Shown: positions 8,923 to 17,290 of the stretch, one piece after another
Numbering within the stretch: the stretch's first letter is position 1
Layout of the letters: each line of letters opens with the position of its first letter
NCBI RefSeq assembly: GCF_008326305.1
Contig: NZ_BIXY01000071.1
Span: 1-37,597 of the forward strand
Reading direction: 5' to 3'
DNA: 37,597 bases
Source of the DNA: Dictyobacter arantiisoli
Lineage (GTDB): Bacteria; Chloroflexota; Ktedonobacteria; Ktedonobacterales; Ktedonobacteraceae
Notes under the pieces: generated by a model
Told to the model about the DNA's origin: nothing
Database searches by the model: none
Seen by the model: only the letters and a program-made list of their open reading frames with translations
Made by a program: the position numbers and the translations under genes

Positions 8923-8986
8923 GCGATGATACAATAAAAATGCTGTAGGTGCTTCAATGCCTGCAGCATTTTTATTGTATCATCGC
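8923..8986. terminator. Very long bidirectional hairpin terminator
   Basis: 27-bp stem (8923-8949 with 8960-8986), one G-U-type mismatch and a 10-nt loop. It fills almost exactly the gap between the stop codons of convergent genes (stress protein and STAND regulator). A/T runs on both arms allow termination in both directions. Confidence 0.92.
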
Positions 8987-8988
8987 AT

Positions 8989-11496
8989 TCAATTGGTTGT
9001 TTCACTTGCCGAAAGTGCCAGGATACAGGCTTGATCTGCCGAGAGAAGCCTGCCCTCGTCCCACCATTTTTCCCAACTCGCGGTGTCGGCCCGGGCTTTT
9101 ACTTCAGCAAGTTTGCGATTGTAGAGTGGTCGATACGCGTCTGGAACCGAGGCATTCAGTTTTTCATAGAGTTCCTCGGCGGCACTGCATATGTGTGCCG
9201 CATAGGAAGGTTCGCATATCAATCCCAGCACGCAGCCGAAAATAGTCAGATCGGTAGCTAACATGTAGTGATTGCTCGTCTGTTGCGCGATACGTAATCC
9301 CTCTCGCAAATAGGTGATGCTCTCAGTCAGATCATCCTGGATCACGCAGCCAATCGCCAGATAGACCAGCGTGACATTGAGCAAGCCAGGTTCATTATAT
9401 TCACGCAATAGGATGATCGCCTCATCCAGCCATACACGAGCCTGTTGAATATTGCCCTGAAGTGCGGCCAGTGCGCCTAATCTGCTCAGAGTGAAAGTAT
9501 AGTTGCGCCAGTCTTCCTGTTCGCGTAGGAGTTGCAGACTCTCCTCCAGATACTGACTTGCCTGTGCATAGTCGCCATGCATATGCCAGGTATCCCCAAT
9601 CTGAAAAAGTGCCCAGGTTCTCCCAATCTGATCCCCGGCTTCCTCATAGAGTTGCAAGGCTTCCTGGGCCAGGGCGCGAGACCGTTCCTGTTCCTCTTCC
9701 CAACGCGCAAGGCGCGCGGCCCCCATTAGCAAATTAGCGCGCCTTGCTGCTGGCGTCTCTGTCTTCATACGGAACACATTATCAATCCAGCGATGGGCTT
9801 CGTGAAAATGGTTACGCGCCTCCTGAAAGCGTCCCAGCGTACTGCTGATATGAAGGACTATCTCCGCCTCATTGTGTTCAATTGCCCAGGCCAGAGCTGT
9901 GCGCAGGTTGTCCTGCTCCTGGGTCACAAGTGCGACAGCTGTCGCTTGTTCGGGACCAAATAATGGGGGAGCAATGTCTTCAGCAAACGTCCGGTAATAA
10001 GCTGCATGCCAGCGCTGCATCACTTCTCTTTCCCCGTTTGCCTCCAGTTGTCCCTGCCCAAACTCACGGATCGTCTCCAAAAAGGAGAAGCGCGGTTCCA
10101 GGCTCTCGCCTTGTGGCATGCGTTTTACCAGACTCTGATCGATCAATGTCTCCATCTGTTCAAATATGTCATCCAGGGTCGCCAGGTGATTATCTGCCAT
10201 GACAACCGCCAGCGCTGCCTCTACCGTCCAGCCACCAAGAAAGACGCTATAGCGACGGAAGAGTGTTTGATGGTGTGCATCGAGCAGTCCATAGCTCCAG
10301 TCCAGGGTCGCCTGTAAGGATTGGTGGCGTTGTAACGTATTACGTGTTGTGGTGCGCAGAAGAGGCAGACTCATCTGATTGTTCAGCCGCTGCAAGATTT
10401 TCGGCAAGGACATGACTTTGGTGCGTGCCGCAGCCAGTTCGATCGCCAGTGGAAGCCCATCCAGGCGAGTGCAAATCTGCGAGATAACTGCGATCGTGTC
10501 TTGCGTAAGCGGAAGGGTGGGATTGACAGCCTGAGCGCGTTCAATGAAGAGCTGAATGGCTGCAAACTGTACCACGTAGGCAAGATCGGACGATTGATCG
10601 GGCGCACAAACTGCGAGTGGTGGAACATCAAACTCGTATTCGCCATACAGATGTAATACGGTCCGACTTGTCACCATAATTTTGATCGTCCTTGTGCTAC
10701 TCAGCATATTACTGACGAAGCTAGCTATCTCTGGAATCTGTTCCACGTTATCCAGTATCAGCAGCATTTGTTTGTTGCGCAGAAATTGTTTGAGCATATC
10801 TTCATGGGATAAGTTGCTCGGTCGATTGGGGCTGCTCTCAGCCATGTGTTCCATACGCTGGAGTGCCTGCACAATGGACGAAGGGATAAGCGCTACATTA
10901 TAAATCGTTGCCAGTGGGACAAAAAAGACGCCATCGGCAAAATCGTGCCGGGCTGCATGGGCCACCTCCAACGCCAGGCGTGTCTTGCCCACGCCACCTG
11001 TGCCGCGTAACGTCATCAAACGGACGGACGCCTGGCGCAGACGCTCCACCAGTATCTGCACATGATATTCGCGTCCGATCAATGGAGTTGGTGGGGCTGG
11101 CAATGAAGTTGTGATCTGGAGGATATTCGGGGAAGGAGTCATGGGAGAGAAGGTGGTCGGAGGTGAGACCTCAAGCCGTTTTAAGGGCGCGCTTTGCCAT
11201 TCCTGTTCAGAAAAACTATTGGGCTTCAAGCCCATCAATGTAAGAAGTTCATCTGCCTCGGCCCGCGTCGCAATAGCATCCCATGCTGCCAATGATTTGA
11301 TAATCTGCTTTACCTCCGTATGGGTAGGAAAAGCCTGCCGCGCACCGTGGAGCTTGCGGCTTAATACTTGAGAATCGATACTTAAATCCTTCGCCAGTTC
11401 CCTCTGAAGCCGTCCTGCCCTACGACGAGCAGCAGTAACTTTCTCACGAAAGAGTGCGAGATTATCAGGAGAATGTGTCTGGTCTTTCTTCGTCAT
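8989..11496 (-). CDS. HTH-STAND ATPase-TPR transcriptional regulator
   Basis: 835 residues. Residues about 5-90 contain an XRE-like helix-turn-helix (LQRELAKDLSIDSQVLSRKL). Residues about 130-430 are an NB-ARC/AAA-type STAND ATPase with Walker A GTGGVGKT, Walker B MLLILDNVEQ, a sensor-like MVTSRT and the GLPLAIELAAAR motif. The C-terminal 300 residues are helical TPR repeats (ALAQEALQLYEEAGDQIGRT). The family typically couples ligand binding through TPRs to nucleotide-driven oligomerisation and control of target promoters; targets here are unknown. The ATG is preceded by a weak AGGT. The gene is convergent with the DUF2382 pair and shares their terminator. Confidence 0.9.
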   Translation of the reverse strand: MTKKDQTHSPDNLALFREKVTAARRRAGRLQRELAKDLSIDSQVLSRKLHGARQAFPTHTEVKQIIKSLAAWDAIATRAEADELLTLMGLKPNSFSEQEWQSAPLKRLEVSPPTTFSPMTPSPNILQITTSLPAPPTPLIGREYHVQILVERLRQASVRLMTLRGTGGVGKTRLALEVAHAARHDFADGVFFVPLATIYNVALIPSSIVQALQRMEHMAESSPNRPSNLSHEDMLKQFLRNKQMLLILDNVEQIPEIASFVSNMLSSTRTIKIMVTSRTVLHLYGEYEFDVPPLAVCAPDQSSDLAYVVQFAAIQLFIERAQAVNPTLPLTQDTIAVISQICTRLDGLPLAIELAAARTKVMSLPKILQRLNNQMSLPLLRTTTRNTLQRHQSLQATLDWSYGLLDAHHQTLFRRYSVFLGGWTVEAALAVVMADNHLATLDDIFEQMETLIDQSLVKRMPQGESLEPRFSFLETIREFGQGQLEANGEREVMQRWHAAYYRTFAEDIAPPLFGPEQATAVALVTQEQDNLRTALAWAIEHNEAEIVLHISSTLGRFQEARNHFHEAHRWIDNVFRMKTETPAARRANLLMGAARLARWEEEQERSRALAQEALQLYEEAGDQIGRTWALFQIGDTWHMHGDYAQASQYLEESLQLLREQEDWRNYTFTLSRLGALAALQGNIQQARVWLDEAIILLREYNEPGLLNVTLVYLAIGCVIQDDLTESITYLREGLRIAQQTSNHYMLATDLTIFGCVLGLICEPSYAAHICSAAEELYEKLNASVPDAYRPLYNRKLAEVKARADTASWEKWWDEGRLLSADQACILALSASETTN

Positions 11497-11737
11497 ACCT
11501 ACAATTCATCTTTATCAAATGTAATGGAATGCTTGTTTTTGGCAAGTAAATTCTTAGTTGCCTTTATTATATATCATAATTCCCTGTCTGTTAAGCGTTT
11601 GTGAAAATTTTTGGTTACTTTTGGGTCATTTTTAGATCATCTTTGAGATTGCGCGCTATTCAGGTGGCAAGCGTAGCACCAGTGAGCTCCAACGCTCTCT
11701 CTTGTCGCCTGGCAGGGCTCTCGGGGTACGGATGTGC

Positions 11738-11843
11738 CTACGGGTGAGGGGATGGTACGATGAAGAGGAAAGCGCACCTCGGTTGCGACCTCGGCACGCA
11801 CCTACACTTCCCATTATGGTTCTCGTTATTCTTCTGAAAATAG
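11738..11843 (+). repeat. Dispersed repeat family R1, copy 2
   Basis: The stretch from CCTACGGGTGAG to GCACCTAC is about 80% identical by eye to 34620-34688, and its core matches 143-182 in reverse. The right end, ATTCTTCTGAAAATAG (11828-11843), is the exact reverse complement of the left end of copy 3 (34601-34616). This end overlaps the 3' end of the GNAT gene and encodes its last residues. Confidence 0.65.
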
Positions 11844-12509
11844 AGGTTCCTCTGAAATTGGGAGCAATTTCATGGTTTGGTTTTCAGCTTTGTAGTAAGG
11901 CATCAGGGTACTGCTGAGTGTGGAAACCAGATCAATGGACATAGTAACAAGATTATATGGTGTATGGGTATCCGGGGTGTTTTGGATCAGAAAGCCATGC
12001 TGCTGATAAAACGACGAGGCATGATTGCTTGCGCTAACCCCTAAACTCAGCGCGCCATATCCTTGTTGATAGGCAGCCTGTTTCAATGCAGTAAGCAGTG
12101 ATCCTCCGATGCCTCGTTGGCGATATGGGGCCTCGACTGCCATGGCTAAAACAGGTGTATGTTGGTCATAAAAGCCTGCTACAAAATCATCCATAGCGGG
12201 AAAAAGACGGCACCATATGGCCCCCAGACGTTTCTGTGTATTGGGATCGAAGGCGATCAGCGCGATATCTCCAGCGCGACCCCAGTCGTTTCTCCATGGC
12301 GCTATCTGGGGTAAGCGCTGAATGATCCTCTCATCTTCGGTTAAAATGCGCATATTGCGCATAGGAAACGCTGATATATAGCACATAGAAGTAAGATAAA
12401 GCTGATCCTTGCCCATGTATGTTGCGGATTGCACTCTCCATGCATCTATTTGAATGGTATGAGTATCTATCGTCTCTGGTAATATCAATCTATCAAGCAT
12501 GTTATACAT
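11826..12509 (-). CDS. GNAT-family N-acetyltransferase
   Basis: 227 residues. The acetyl-CoA-binding motif A is visible as APYRQRGIGGSLLTALKQAA, following a beta-strand VLAMAVE. The later ALSLGVSASNHASSFYQQHGF segment is the usual GNAT motif B region (N-x-x-A-x-x-F-Y-x-x-x-G-F). The N-terminal 80 residues precede the catalytic fold and show no recognised domain. The acceptor substrate is unknown. GAGGG lies about 7 nt before the ATG. The C-terminus (EEPLFSEE) is encoded inside the end sequence of repeat R1, so the element may have supplied the present stop codon. Confidence 0.85.
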   Translation of the reverse strand: MYNMLDRLILPETIDTHTIQIDAWRVQSATYMGKDQLYLTSMCYISAFPMRNMRILTEDERIIQRLPQIAPWRNDWGRAGDIALIAFDPNTQKRLGAIWCRLFPAMDDFVAGFYDQHTPVLAMAVEAPYRQRGIGGSLLTALKQAAYQQGYGALSLGVSASNHASSFYQQHGFLIQNTPDTHTPYNLVTMSIDLVSTLSSTLMPYYKAENQTMKLLPISEEPLFSEE

Positions 12510-13042
12510 GCGCTATCCCTCTTCTATCATAAATAGTGTGTTTTAGATAAAACAGCTACTATGCTGTTTGTGAGCTATGCTAGAGGTGTATTTTTAAGCT
12601 TCCTTTCCACCTTTAACTACATTTTATATGGGAAATTATATCTTGCAGAAGTATTCATAGTGAAGCGCTTTGGTGATCTAATAGTGATCAAAAAGTGACT
12701 ATTATTGCCTTTTTGTGGCATCCTCTTTTTTCTTCTCTTCAAAGGTAATGAGACTGTGTTCTTATGTCTATATTTGTGGCAGCAGGAGAGCAGCAATTTT
12801 TTATTTTCGGTGTCTTGCTTTTTTTTCATTCGGAAGAAAACGATTTATTGCTGAGTCTAAACATAACTTTTTCTAGATAAAACTACCAAAGAGTTTTATA
12901 TTAGAAGTTTTTTCTCGACAGATAATCAAATCAGTGATATAAATGAACCAGTTGAAGCTATTTCGACACCTATGGCTTTATAAGTTATTTGTTTTGGATG
13001 GTTTGATTATTAGACCATCTATATTTATAGGGTGAGGATCAT
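12510..13042. other. AT-rich intergenic region
   Basis: Divergent promoter region of the GNAT gene and the membrane-protein gene. It is strongly AT-rich. A 7-bp hairpin (TAATAGT / ACTATTA, 12679-12704) is present. The open frames here lack ribosome-binding sites. No confident promoter or RNA gene was found. Confidence 0.35.
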
Positions 13043-14095
13043 ATGCACGACTCAACCATTTCTTCTGATCAGAAAGAACACAGAGAGGATCAATTAGTCA
13101 CGGAAGATGTAGCCTTAAATAAATTTTTGCGATGGTGGTATAACTTTACCGCTATTTCACCGCATGCAACAAATACTTTTGAACGAGAGCAACTCAGGAA
13201 ATCACGTTTCCTTAGCGCCATCGTTCTTTCGCTTCTGCTTGTTTTTCTTCTCTTTATTCCCGGCTGTCTTGCTCTGCCAAACAAGTTTGTGACTGTCGTT
13301 GACTTTGGTATGATGCCAATTTGTATTATTTCGTTATTTTTAAATCGCGCCAAAAAAACAATGCTGGCAGGCTTACTCCTGGTGATTGCCTTTGAGGCCG
13401 CGCTTGTGATGGTTGTTTTAACGACCCAACCGCTTGACGAGCCAAGTATTCAACAATATGAATTGTTCGTTTTTGGTGAACTACTTGCGGTTTCTCTCTT
13501 AAACGCTGGCAGTGTTTTTCCGGTTGCTATTTTTAACTCTCTCTTTATTGTCCTGAGCCTGCTCTATCAGCCTCAGACAGCGATCCTGGCGCATGATCTC
13601 CAATCTCAATTTTGGCCGCTGCTTCTCCGACCTATTGGAGTTCAATTTCTTGTCGCAGGTGTTTCCTATCTCTGGGTCTCGAACGCGATGAGATATATGT
13701 CGCTGTCCTTTAGTGCTCAGGAAGAGGCACTCAAACAAAAGGAACTGGCTGAAAAAGATCGGCAAGTGTTACAGCAAGATATTGCGCGGCTCACTCAAAC
13801 ATATGCGGATGCAGCGAATAAGAAAGTTGTGATTACCGTACCGCTGCATGCCTATCGACAAGATTTCTGGTCTATTATCGAAACATACAATGCACTACAA
13901 TTGCGTTTGAAACATTCCCAGAAGAACGACCAGGAACTTCAAAAGGTTCAACTTGAATTGGATACGCTTAAGAACGCAATTGTACAGTACAGCTATGGTT
14001 TGAATCAAAGAAAAATTTCTCCCTGGCAGCCAGTACAAACAAAAACAGCCTTAGATCCATTGCTTGCTGCCTTCCGAGACCACCAACGGTCATAA
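13043..14095 (+). CDS. Membrane protein with C-terminal coiled coil, sensor-like
   Basis: 350 residues. Hydrophobic segments between about residues 55 and 220 predict five or six membrane helices (for example FLSAIVLSLLLVFLLFIPGC and MLAGLLLVIAFEAALVMVV). Residues about 225-330 form a charged helix with heptad character (EEALKQKELAEKDRQVLQQD), ending in a second coiled stretch. This resembles the input and linker half of a membrane sensor, but there is no kinase, cyclase or HTH output domain before the stop. GAGG sits 5 nt before the ATG. The partner is unknown; the following ThDP gene lies beyond a hairpin. Function not assigned. Confidence 0.75.
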   Translation: MHDSTISSDQKEHREDQLVTEDVALNKFLRWWYNFTAISPHATNTFEREQLRKSRFLSAIVLSLLLVFLLFIPGCLALPNKFVTVVDFGMMPICIISLFLNRAKKTMLAGLLLVIAFEAALVMVVLTTQPLDEPSIQQYELFVFGELLAVSLLNAGSVFPVAIFNSLFIVLSLLYQPQTAILAHDLQSQFWPLLLRPIGVQFLVAGVSYLWVSNAMRYMSLSFSAQEEALKQKELAEKDRQVLQQDIARLTQTYADAANKKVVITVPLHAYRQDFWSIIETYNALQLRLKHSQKNDQELQKVQLELDTLKNAIVQYSYGLNQRKISPWQPVQTKTALDPLLAAFRDHQRS

Positions 14096-14114
14096 ATACC
14101 TGATCTACATTGTA

Positions 14115-14144
14115 CAAGGTTAGCTTAATATATAGCTAACCTTG
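14115..14144 (+). terminator. Hairpin after the membrane protein gene
   Basis: Perfect 11-bp stem CAAGGTTAGCT / AGCTAACCTTG with an 8-nt loop, 19 bases after the stop codon. A CTTG repeat rather than a clean T-run follows. Confidence 0.6.
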
Positions 14145-14158
14145 CTTGCTTGCTTGCT
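14141..14158. repeat. CTTG tetranucleotide microsatellite
   Basis: Four and a half tandem CTTG units lie 30 bases before the ThDP enzyme start codon, between the hairpin and the ribosome-binding site. The number of units could vary by slippage. Confidence 0.7.
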
Positions 14159-14188
14159 ATATATTCCTTATTTTGAAAGGGCTCATCT

Positions 14189-15946
14189 ATGATATCTGCA
14201 ATTCACTTTCTTTTACAGACCCTGGAAGAAGAAGGGGTCACCCATATTTTTGGCGTTCCAGGTGGCCCTCTGGTTCCTTTTTACGAGGCGCTGAGTGAAC
14301 GGCAAAACATTCTTCCTGTTTTAGCAAAACATGAAGAGGGAGCCGCTTTTATGGCTGATGGTTATGCGCGCGTTCATCGTGGACTTGGCGTCTGTTGCGC
14401 CACAACAGGTCCAGGTGCTATGAATGCACTCACAGGAGTTGCCAGTGCCTACGGCGATTCTATCCCCTTGCTCTTTCTGGGCGCGCAAGTATCGACCGCC
14501 GTTTTTGGCAAAAATGCATTGCAAGATAGTAGTGGCGGCCATTGGAACATCAACATTGTTGAGATGTATCGAACGGCCACCAAACTCTCCGTCATGCTTC
14601 AGAATCCTCAACAAATGCCTCATCTGCTTCACCGTGCCATTCGTACTGCCCTTACCGGGCGACCAGGTGCGGTCCATCTGAGCCTCCCCGTAGATCTTGT
14701 GAAGCAATCCATTGTAGTTGATGAGAGCTCTACAAGTAGTTTTTACTCTCATGCTGTAACTGCCGGAGATCCAGCCTCCATCGCGCAAGTTGCCAGCATC
14801 CTGCAAGACGCAAAGCATCCAGTCTTTTTCGTGGGCCATGGAGCCAATCTGGCAGGTGCCTGGGCTCCTTTATACAGGATTGCCGAGGCGTTGCATATCC
14901 CGGTTGCAACGACCTTAAAAGGAAAAGGAGTGTTTCCCGAAGAGCACGAACTCTCTCTTGGTGTTTTTGGCATCGGTGGAAATGCGCTTTCAGACGCCTA
15001 TATGCTTGCCGATGAAATTGATGTATTGATTATTATTGGCAGTGGTATGGGAGAATTGCAGACGCATGGATGGCATCCCAATCTTGCTCATAAGCGCGCT
15101 ATTGTGCAGATTGACATCGATCCATTAGAAATCGGGAAAAATTATCCGGTGCAAGCCAGCATCGTTGGGGATGCCAATGCCATTTTGACCGCCCTGGCGG
15201 ATGTGTTGTGTAACTCCAATCCTTATCCTCATCCTCAAGCCAAGTCCTATCCCCTGCTGGACTCTCTTCGTGCGCAGGAGGAGCGTTTCTATCAAGCCGA
15301 GACGTTGCAAGGGGATGCACCCATCCTCAAACCACAAACGGTTGTGGCGGCCATGAGTGAAATTTTGCCAGCGGAAACACTACTATTTGTTGATAACGGC
15401 AATAGCTTGAGTTGGGCGGGCCAATACTATGTTGCACGCCAACCTGGTACAATATTTTGTTCAATGAATGTTGCCTCGATGGGCTATGCGATTGCAGCCG
15501 CTATTGGTGGCAAAATGGCCGCGCCGGAACGACCAGTCGTGGCGCTGATCGGCGATGGTGCCTTTGGGATGAATGGTATGGAGCTACACACGGCTGTAGA
15601 GTATCAGGTACCTGTGATCTGGGTGGTTTTGAATAATGGTGGGCATGGTATGGTTTATAACGGCGAGACGCTTATGAATGGAAAATCTACCAGCACGACT
15701 GTATTTCGCACCCCACTCGATATTCAGAGCATTGCTCAGGGATTGGGTGTCAAAGCATTGAAAGCAACGAATTTATCTGAATTTGTCTCTACTCTGCAAG
15801 AAGCTCTCAGAATGCAAGAGCCTTGCTTGATTGATGCCACAGTTGATCTTGAAGAAGTTCCACGTGCATTGAGGCGGCGTGCTGCTACGCTTAATTCCTT
15901 TATTGGAAAAAAGACAGAACCACACCAGGAAGCGTCTATCCGCTAG
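14189..15946 (+). CDS. Thiamine diphosphate-dependent enzyme, acetolactate synthase-like
   Basis: 585 residues with the three-domain layout of the acetolactate synthase/benzoylformate decarboxylase superfamily. The catalytic Glu is E49 in KHEEGAAFMADGYAR. The central domain begins near residue 195. The ThDP-Mg site is G455-D456-G457 through N482-N483 (GDG, about 25 residues, NN). The enzyme should decarboxylate a 2-oxo acid and may transfer the carbanion to an acceptor, but the substrate cannot be read. Absence of a regulatory subunit gene, and the following KAS III-like gene, argue against a housekeeping branched-chain role. AAAGGG precedes the ATG. Confidence 0.88.
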   Translation: MISAIHFLLQTLEEEGVTHIFGVPGGPLVPFYEALSERQNILPVLAKHEEGAAFMADGYARVHRGLGVCCATTGPGAMNALTGVASAYGDSIPLLFLGAQVSTAVFGKNALQDSSGGHWNINIVEMYRTATKLSVMLQNPQQMPHLLHRAIRTALTGRPGAVHLSLPVDLVKQSIVVDESSTSSFYSHAVTAGDPASIAQVASILQDAKHPVFFVGHGANLAGAWAPLYRIAEALHIPVATTLKGKGVFPEEHELSLGVFGIGGNALSDAYMLADEIDVLIIIGSGMGELQTHGWHPNLAHKRAIVQIDIDPLEIGKNYPVQASIVGDANAILTALADVLCNSNPYPHPQAKSYPLLDSLRAQEERFYQAETLQGDAPILKPQTVVAAMSEILPAETLLFVDNGNSLSWAGQYYVARQPGTIFCSMNVASMGYAIAAAIGGKMAAPERPVVALIGDGAFGMNGMELHTAVEYQVPVIWVVLNNGGHGMVYNGETLMNGKSTSTTVFRTPLDIQSIAQGLGVKALKATNLSEFVSTLQEALRMQEPCLIDATVDLEEVPRALRRRAATLNSFIGKKTEPHQEASIR

Positions 15947-15993
15947 CAAGGATAGCTGTTTCTGAATATGGAAAACAGCATCGCTAGAAGTGA

Positions 15994-16034
15994 GAGGAAA
16001 GCCAGCGAAAAGACTCTTTGCGCTGGCTTTCCTC
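15994..16034 (+). terminator. Intercistronic hairpin between the ThDP and KAS III-like genes
   Basis: Perfect 14-bp stem (15994-16007 with 16021-16034), extended after one mismatch by AAAG/CTTT. A weaker hairpin (GCTGTTT..AAACAGC) lies just before it within 15943-15987. No clean T-run follows, so partial termination or processing between the two genes is likely. Confidence 0.65.
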
Positions 16035-16070
16035 TTGTACTGTCTCTCTACACAAGGAAAGGTTCCTACT

Positions 16071-17132
16071 ATGAAAAAGAATATTGGAATTCTGGGGTGT
16101 GGCTACAGCGTTCCAGTGCATATTCGTTTTAATGATGATCCCCTCTTTCAGCAGATAGCACAAGAGGTTAATTCGCAAGGTATTGCGGAGAAGGATTTGT
16201 TCACAGGCATTAAGGAACGCCGTTATTTGTTACCTGATGAGCATGTTGAAACGCTCATGGTTGAGGCCGCACGTCAGGCTCTCGAAAATGCTCAGATTCA
16301 ACCTGAACAGATTGATCGGCTCTATGGATATGCCTCGGTGTCGTCATATATTACGCCGAATGCTCTCTACAAAGTTCATCAAGAATTGCAGCTTTCTCCA
16401 CATGTCTTGGTTACTCCCATCAACAATGAATTTAGCACTTTTCTCCTTGGCCTTATTCATGCCTATGAAGCCATTGAAGCTGGTCAATGTCGCTATGCAC
16501 TTGTGGTGTGCGGAACAAACTGGAGCAACTATATGGACTATACCCAGGGGCATGCGCTGGGCGTAGGGGATGGGGCAGGTGCCGCGGTCGTTGGGATCAG
16601 CGATCAGTTTGTGCTGGTTGATTACGTAACCCAGACGCGCAGTGCACAGTATGGAGCTATGACTATGCGCACGCGTCCAGTCCTTCTTGATGGGAGATGG
16701 CAGTTCCCGGTGAATGCACACAATACACCCATTCCTACCTATGAAATATTGCTGGAAGATGGCATCCAATCGTTTCAAGAGGCTCTGCCTGGTCCTGCCG
16801 CGATGGCACAACAATTGCTTGAGAAGCACAGTTTAACAGGTGAGGATGTTGCATTAATTAGTCATCAAGCTACCCGTGTGATGCTCGATTATTGGCAAAA
16901 GGCATTGCGGCCCAGGGAATATTTAGAGACGCTGGAGCAGTTCGGTAATATGACGATTGCTACCTATCCTGTGAATCTGGCCTATTATAGCACGCGTGTT
17001 ACTGCTCCCTATCTTCTGCTGGTGGCAGTGGGTGTAGGATACCATCAAACCGCGCTCTTGCTCAAACGAGAAACGAGGAAAAGTACACGGAGAGAGCGCT
17101 GGCAATTTGTACCCAGGCATCGGACAACATAA
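16071..17132 (+). CDS. KAS III (FabH)-like thiolase-fold protein without active-site Cys
   Basis: 353 residues from ATG 16071, which has AAGGAAAGG 8 nt upstream; the GTG at 15990 lies in the hairpin region and is rejected. The fold is 3-oxoacyl-ACP synthase III-like: the FGDGAGAA-type motif appears as VGDGAGAAVVG, the catalytic His as SHQA (H265), and the catalytic Asn as GNMT (N293). There is no Cys between residues 11 and 139, where the nucleophile should sit. Counting from YALVV aligns Phe121 (or nearby Asn118/119) with it. A normal acyl-Cys intermediate is therefore impossible; decarboxylation, acyl transfer or a structural role are alternatives. It probably acts with the preceding ThDP enzyme. 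Confidence 0.82.
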   Translation: MKKNIGILGCGYSVPVHIRFNDDPLFQQIAQEVNSQGIAEKDLFTGIKERRYLLPDEHVETLMVEAARQALENAQIQPEQIDRLYGYASVSSYITPNALYKVHQELQLSPHVLVTPINNEFSTFLLGLIHAYEAIEAGQCRYALVVCGTNWSNYMDYTQGHALGVGDGAGAAVVGISDQFVLVDYVTQTRSAQYGAMTMRTRPVLLDGRWQFPVNAHNTPIPTYEILLEDGIQSFQEALPGPAAMAQQLLEKHSLTGEDVALISHQATRVMLDYWQKALRPREYLETLEQFGNMTIATYPVNLAYYSTRVTAPYLLLVAVGVGYHQTALLLKRETRKSTRRERWQFVPRHRTT

Positions 17133-17290
17133 ATGCAAAAAATCCATTTCTTAAAATGGTGCCGTGCTCAAAGTGATCCTGACCATTTCGACAGGTCAAA
17201 AACTAGCCAGATGACTGATGTCACACAACCTGTCTGAGCTATATAGTATGCATAAGTTCTTCTTTCCGTATAGTTCAGCGAGGTAGAGAA

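Noticed and set aside
12617-12829. 70-residue minus-strand frame
   Set aside because: Very Lys-rich from A/T-rich DNA, with no ribosome-binding site and no recognisable motif.
17190-17233. GACAGGT..ACCTGTC inverted repeat before the first protease
   Set aside because: 7-bp arms separated by about 30 bases, with no promoter around; likely chance.
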